Part shown: in pieces, positions 6,703 to 8,969 of the stretch
How positions within the stretch are numbered: the stretch's first letter is position 1
How the letters are laid out: the number at the start of each line of letters is the position of its first letter
From: Bacillota bacterium
GTDB lineage: Bacteria; Bacillota; Clostridia; UBA1381
Assembly: GCA_021205715.1 (NCBI GenBank)
Contig: JAJPXA010000218.1
Location: 1-8,969, forward strand
Length of the DNA stretch: 8,969 nucleotides
Direction of reading: 5' to 3'
The notes under the pieces: generated by a model
The model's input: the letters and a program-made list of their open reading frames with translations, nothing else
Databases searched by the model: none
Told to the model about the DNA's origin: nothing
Made by a program: the position numbers and the translations under genes

Positions 6703-7167
6703 TTACGCATTCGCGGATTCCGCCGCTGCCGCATTCGCGGATTCTGCCGCCGCAGCTTTTTTTGCTGCCGCCGCCGCTTTTGCCGCGGCTATCTTTTCGG
6801 GGTCGGGCGCCGGCTTCGGCGGTGCGGGCGGGCCCTGAATTACGTCGATAACCTTATGGTTAGCCGGAGCGCTGTATTGCGCCTCGGTGTGCAGGCAGTG
6901 CTTCGGGCAGGTGTTTACGCAGTTTTCACACTGCACGCAGCCCATTCGGTTTATGCTCCACGTTCTTGCCGCGCGGTCAACCGTTATGGCGCCCGACGGG
7001 CATTTGCGCGAACACATTCCGCAGAAAAGGCAGCTGTCTATGTCTATCGCGATACTGCCGCGCGTGCGCTCCGTGAACACGTTCGGCTCGGCGGGATAGT
7101 TCTTCGTGACAGGCTTTGAAAACAGGTTTTTCATCGCAAACCTTGTAAATTTCATTATGATAGCCAT
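6703..7167 (-). CDS. echF: Ech-type hydrogenase 2x[4Fe-4S] ferredoxin subunit (EchF/NuoI-like)
   Basis: This 154-residue electron-transfer subunit would carry electrons between soluble ferredoxin and the small subunit of an Ech hydrogenase. Two ferredoxin motifs are present: C46-x2-C49-x2-C52-x3-C56-P and C77-x2-C80-x2-C83-x3-C87-P, enough for two [4Fe-4S] clusters. The N-terminus (about 1-35) resembles the leader of NuoI-like subunits. The start at 7167 is chosen because AAGGAGG (complement of 7173-7179) precedes it with correct spacing; a longer reading from 7209 would overlap echE by 32 bp. The C-terminus is unusual. After about residue 111 comes a Pro-rich stretch (GPPAPPKPAPDPEK) and then an Ala/Lys-rich tail ending in two AAAAESANA units, which I do not recall from canonical EchF. 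The gene lies 10 nt after echE and 2 nt before hypF. Confidence 0.92.
   Translation of the reverse strand: MAIIMKFTRFAMKNLFSKPVTKNYPAEPNVFTERTRGSIAIDIDSCLFCGMCSRKCPSGAITVDRAARTWSINRMGCVQCENCVNTCPKHCLHTEAQYSAPANHKVIDVIQGPPAPPKPAPDPEKIAAAKAAAAAKKAAAAESANAAAAESANA
6706..6750 (-). repeat. 24-bp-period direct repeat at the end of echF
   Basis: A 15-bp identical core occurs at 6706-6720 and 6730-6744. The similarity continues to 6726 and 6750 with one mismatch. The 24-bp period is 8 codons and encodes the duplicated ESANA/AAAA tail units of EchF. It looks like a recent in-frame duplication next to the hypF start. Confidence 0.8.
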
Positions 7168-7172
7168 ATTAT

Positions 7173-7179
7173 CCTCCTT
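7173..7179 (-). promoter_or_regulatory. Ribosome binding site that fixes the echF start
   Basis: On the minus strand AAGGAGG overlaps the TAA stop codon of echE and stands 5 nt before the ATG at 7167. This favours that start over the longer in-frame ATG at 7209 and couples echF to echE. Confidence 0.9.
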
Positions 7180-8257
7180 ATCTCTCGTTGCAGCTGATAC
7201 ACGGGTCAATCGTCAGTATCAGAAGCGGTACATCCGCGAACTGAGCGCCCTTTAATATGTGAATAAGCGGCATAAGGTTCGTGAAGGTTGGCGTTCTTAC
7301 TCTTGCGCGGTCGAGGAACTTGGTTCCGTTCGCGCGGCAGTAGTAAACCGCCTCGCCGCGCGGCTGCTCGACGCGCATAAACGCTTCGCCCTTCGGGTTG
7401 CCTTTTATGGGTGTCGCGATTTCACCGCCGGGGATTTTTGAAACCGCCTGGCGGATGATGTCGATTGCCTGGAACAGCTCTTTTATGCGTACCTCGCAGC
7501 GCGCGTAGCAGTCGCAGTCCTTGCTGGTTATAATATCGAAGTTGATGTCCGAATACGCGGCGTAGCCGAGCTTTCTTGTGTCAAGCTCTATGCCGCTCGC
7601 GCGCATCATGGGGCCTACCGCGCCGAGGGTTACCGCGTCGTCGCGCGAGAGCAGTCCCACGCCGCGCAGACGCGATTCAACCGTGTAGTCGCTTAAAAAG
7701 ACGTCAGCCATTTTATGAAGCTCCGCTTCCATCTCGTTGAAATTGTTGACGAATTTCGCGAGCATTTCCGCGGGCATATCCTTTAAAACTCCGCCTACTT
7801 TGTTTACGGAGAAAATAACGCGTCCGCCGGTGGACTCCTCGAACATATCGAGAACCTTTTCTCTCATTCTCCAGCACTGATAAAACAGCGCCTCAAATCC
7901 AAACGCGTCCGCCAAAAGTCCGAGCCACAGCAGATGTGAATGTATTCTCGACATTTCCGCCCATATTGTGCGCAGGTATTTCGCTCTGTCGGGTATTTCC
8001 GTGTCGAAAATGGTTTCCATTGCCTCGACATAGCCCATACCGTGCATAAACGAGCATATTCCGCAGGTTCGCTCTATTACATACAAATAATCGTTGAAAT
8101 CGCGCTGCTCGACGAGCTTTTCAAGTCCGCGGTGAACGTATCCGATTTTCGGGACAGCCTCGATTACCTTTTCATCCTCCAAAACGAAATCGAGATGTAT
8201 CGGCTCGGGAAGCACCGGGTGCTGAGGGCCGAACGGTACTATAGTTCTGTTAGCCAT
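7178..8257 (-). CDS. echE: Ech-type group 4 [NiFe] hydrogenase large (catalytic) subunit
   Basis: This 359-residue catalytic subunit interconverts protons and H2 at a NiFe(CN)2CO centre and is homologous to NuoD of complex I. Both nickel-binding CxxC pairs are present: C65/C68 in RTCGICS and C353/C356 in DPCISCNER. That marks it as a true hydrogenase rather than a complex I subunit. The N-terminal FGPQHP motif and the GYVHRGLEK segment are typical of group 4 enzymes. The protein ends three residues after C356, so it has no C-terminal extension for a maturation endopeptidase, as I recall for CooH and EchE. The start at 8257 is set by a strong AAGGAGGAGG site; a reading from 8332 would add 25 very basic residues over echD. 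The gene overlaps echD by 8 bp and is followed by echF after 10 nt. Confidence 0.96.
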   Translation of the reverse strand: MANRTIVPFGPQHPVLPEPIHLDFVLEDEKVIEAVPKIGYVHRGLEKLVEQRDFNDYLYVIERTCGICSFMHGMGYVEAMETIFDTEIPDRAKYLRTIWAEMSRIHSHLLWLGLLADAFGFEALFYQCWRMREKVLDMFEESTGGRVIFSVNKVGGVLKDMPAEMLAKFVNNFNEMEAELHKMADVFLSDYTVESRLRGVGLLSRDDAVTLGAVGPMMRASGIELDTRKLGYAAYSDINFDIITSKDCDCYARCEVRIKELFQAIDIIRQAVSKIPGGEIATPIKGNPKGEAFMRVEQPRGEAVYYCRANGTKFLDRARVRTPTFTNLMPLIHILKGAQFADVPLLILTIDPCISCNER

Positions 8258-8618
8258 TTTGCTCCTCCTCCTTTTTTGCCGGTCTGAACGGCGTTTCTTC
8301 CTCGATTGTGTAAAGATGACGGTCATAGTCAAGATTAATGTAATCGATGTTTACTCCGAAAAGCTCAGCCATTTCGTTTTCAAAAAACGATGCCGAGGGA
8401 TATATGTCGGAAATGCTTACGATTTCTTCATCACGTCTGAGCGCGACCTTATAGTTTACAAAATGATATTGGTCGGCAAACGAGTAGAGCAGGTCATAGC
8501 CCGTTTCGGTGTTTACCGCGCATATCTGCACAAGTCTTGCGTGAGCCTTTTTCGCTTTCAACGCTTTTAACGAAAGCATATCGGCGGGTAGATCGACAAG
8601 CACATATTTTTCTCTCAT
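8250..8618 (-). CDS. echD: Ech-type hydrogenase 30 kDa/NuoC-like subunit
   Basis: This 122-residue protein resembles the complex I 30 kDa (NuoC) family, in the short form found in Ech hydrogenases. It forms part of the hydrophilic arm next to the large subunit and carries no cofactor. The family core is visible as YDLLYSFAD, the central VSISDIYPSASFFENEMAELFGV stretch with its ELFG motif, and HLYTIEEETPFRP near the end. The C-terminus is short and charged (KKEEEQNG). ATG 8618 has AAAGGAGG (complement of 8628-8635) upstream. It overlaps the echC stop by 4 bp (ATGA) and the echE start by 8 bp, so it sits inside a tightly coupled operon. Placement between the NuoB-like and NiFe subunits matches the echCDE order. 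Confidence 0.92.
   Translation of the reverse strand: MREKYVLVDLPADMLSLKALKAKKAHARLVQICAVNTETGYDLLYSFADQYHFVNYKVALRRDEEIVSISDIYPSASFFENEMAELFGVNIDYINLDYDRHLYTIEEETPFRPAKKEEEQNG
8264..8273 (-). promoter_or_regulatory. Ribosome binding site that fixes the echE start
   Basis: AAGGAGGAGG on the minus strand ends 6 nt before the ATG at 8257. It lies inside the last codons of echD, so echE translation is probably coupled. It rules out the longer in-frame start at 8332. Confidence 0.9.
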
Positions 8619-8969
8619 TTCTTTGCGCCTCCTTTGCTTTCCTGAGCCTTGCGTTTTTCTTCGAGCAGGGCTACCGCTTGAACAACGCCGTCTATGATGG
8701 CGGTGGGTCTTGCCGCGCAGCCGGGGACGTATATGTCAACCGGAATTACGGTGTCGACGCCGCCTAAAATATTGTAGCAATCCTTGAATACGCCGCCGTT
8801 GCAGGCGCATATTCCGACCGCGCAGACAACCTTGGGGTTGGGCATCTGCGAGTACAGCTGCTCGACAACCGCTTTGTTCTGCGTGTTTATTCCGCCGGTT
8901 ATCAGCAGGATATCCGCGTGCTTGGGATTGCCGGTGTTTACGACTCCGAATCTTTCCGCGTCGTAGACG
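8615..8969 (-). CDS. echC: Ech-type hydrogenase small subunit (NuoB-like), 5' part outside the window
   Basis: The C-terminal 117 residues are visible. The open frame continues to the window edge, so the N-terminus and start codon are missing. The ATG at 8845 is internal (within YSQMPNPK), not the real start. The sequence is characteristic of the small subunit holding the proximal [4Fe-4S] cluster: ERFGVVNTGNPKHADILLITGG, then VGICACNGGVFKDCYN, then IYVPGCAARP. Cluster ligands from the GIC and PGC motifs are present; the expected N-terminal CxxC pair (typically CNGCD in this family) would lie beyond 8969. The last residues are basic (SKGGAKK). The TGA stop overlaps the echD start by 4 bp. echA and echB, the membrane subunits, are expected further upstream. 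Confidence 0.95.
   Translation of the reverse strand, partial: VYDAERFGVVNTGNPKHADILLITGGINTQNKAVVEQLYSQMPNPKVVCAVGICACNGGVFKDCYNILGGVDTVIPVDIYVPGCAARPTAIIDGVVQAVALLEEKRKAQESKGGAKK

Noticed and set aside
6335..6838. A 167-residue plus-strand open frame across the echF/hypF junction
   Set aside because: It is antisense to two clearly identified genes, and its Ala/Phe-rich end is just the complement of the EchF Ala tail.
8258..8332. An N-terminal extension of EchE with many Arg/Lys residues
   Set aside because: It overlaps echD coding sequence, whereas the strong ribosome binding site directly before 8257 and the conserved family N-terminus support the shorter start.

Overview
The window looks like chromosomal DNA from a strictly anaerobic, fermentative member of the Clostridia. 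The evidence is the strong AGGAGG-type ribosome binding sites, a TTGACA-N17-TATTAT promoter, the ruvA-ruvB pair followed by a cell-wall amidase with a copper-amine-oxidase-like N-terminal domain, a leaderless DUF11-type protein of a kind I associate with gut Clostridia, and an Ech-type (group 4) [NiFe] hydrogenase operon. I cannot name a genus from the sequence alone. No mobile element, CRISPR array, tRNA or rRNA was seen.

Layout. Positions 1-153 are an AT-rich intergenic region carrying one clear sigma-A-type promoter. A plus-strand cluster follows: ruvA (154-741), ruvB (747-1775) and a secreted N-acetylmuramoyl-L-alanine amidase (1813-3333). It ends in an unusually structured 3' region (about 3342-3411: an apparent three-way junction plus a further hairpin) and a strong intrinsic terminator (3415-3444). 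A monocistronic plus-strand gene (3543-4397) then encodes a 284-residue DUF11-like beta-rich protein with no visible signal peptide. A bidirectional terminator (about 4476-4524) separates it from a convergent minus-strand operon that fills the rest of the window.

The minus-strand operon, read from right to left, is echC (NuoB-like small subunit, cut by the window edge), echD (30 kDa/NuoC-like), echE (NiFe catalytic large subunit), echF (2x[4Fe-4S] polyferredoxin) and hypF (carbamoyltransferase maturase). The genes are packed with 4-bp and 8-bp overlaps and with 10-nt and 2-nt gaps. EchC, D, E and F would form the hydrophilic arm of a membrane-bound, ferredoxin-linked, proton- or sodium-translocating hydrogenase. 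The membrane subunits EchA and EchB are expected just beyond the right edge. HypF supplies the thiocarbamoyl group that becomes the cyanide ligands of the NiFe site in EchE, so maturation is transcriptionally linked to the enzyme.

No wholly new system is evident. The points most worth a second look are the structured RNA at about 3342-3444, the leaderless DUF11 protein, and the Pro/Ala/Lys-rich repetitive tail of EchF that abuts the hypF start.
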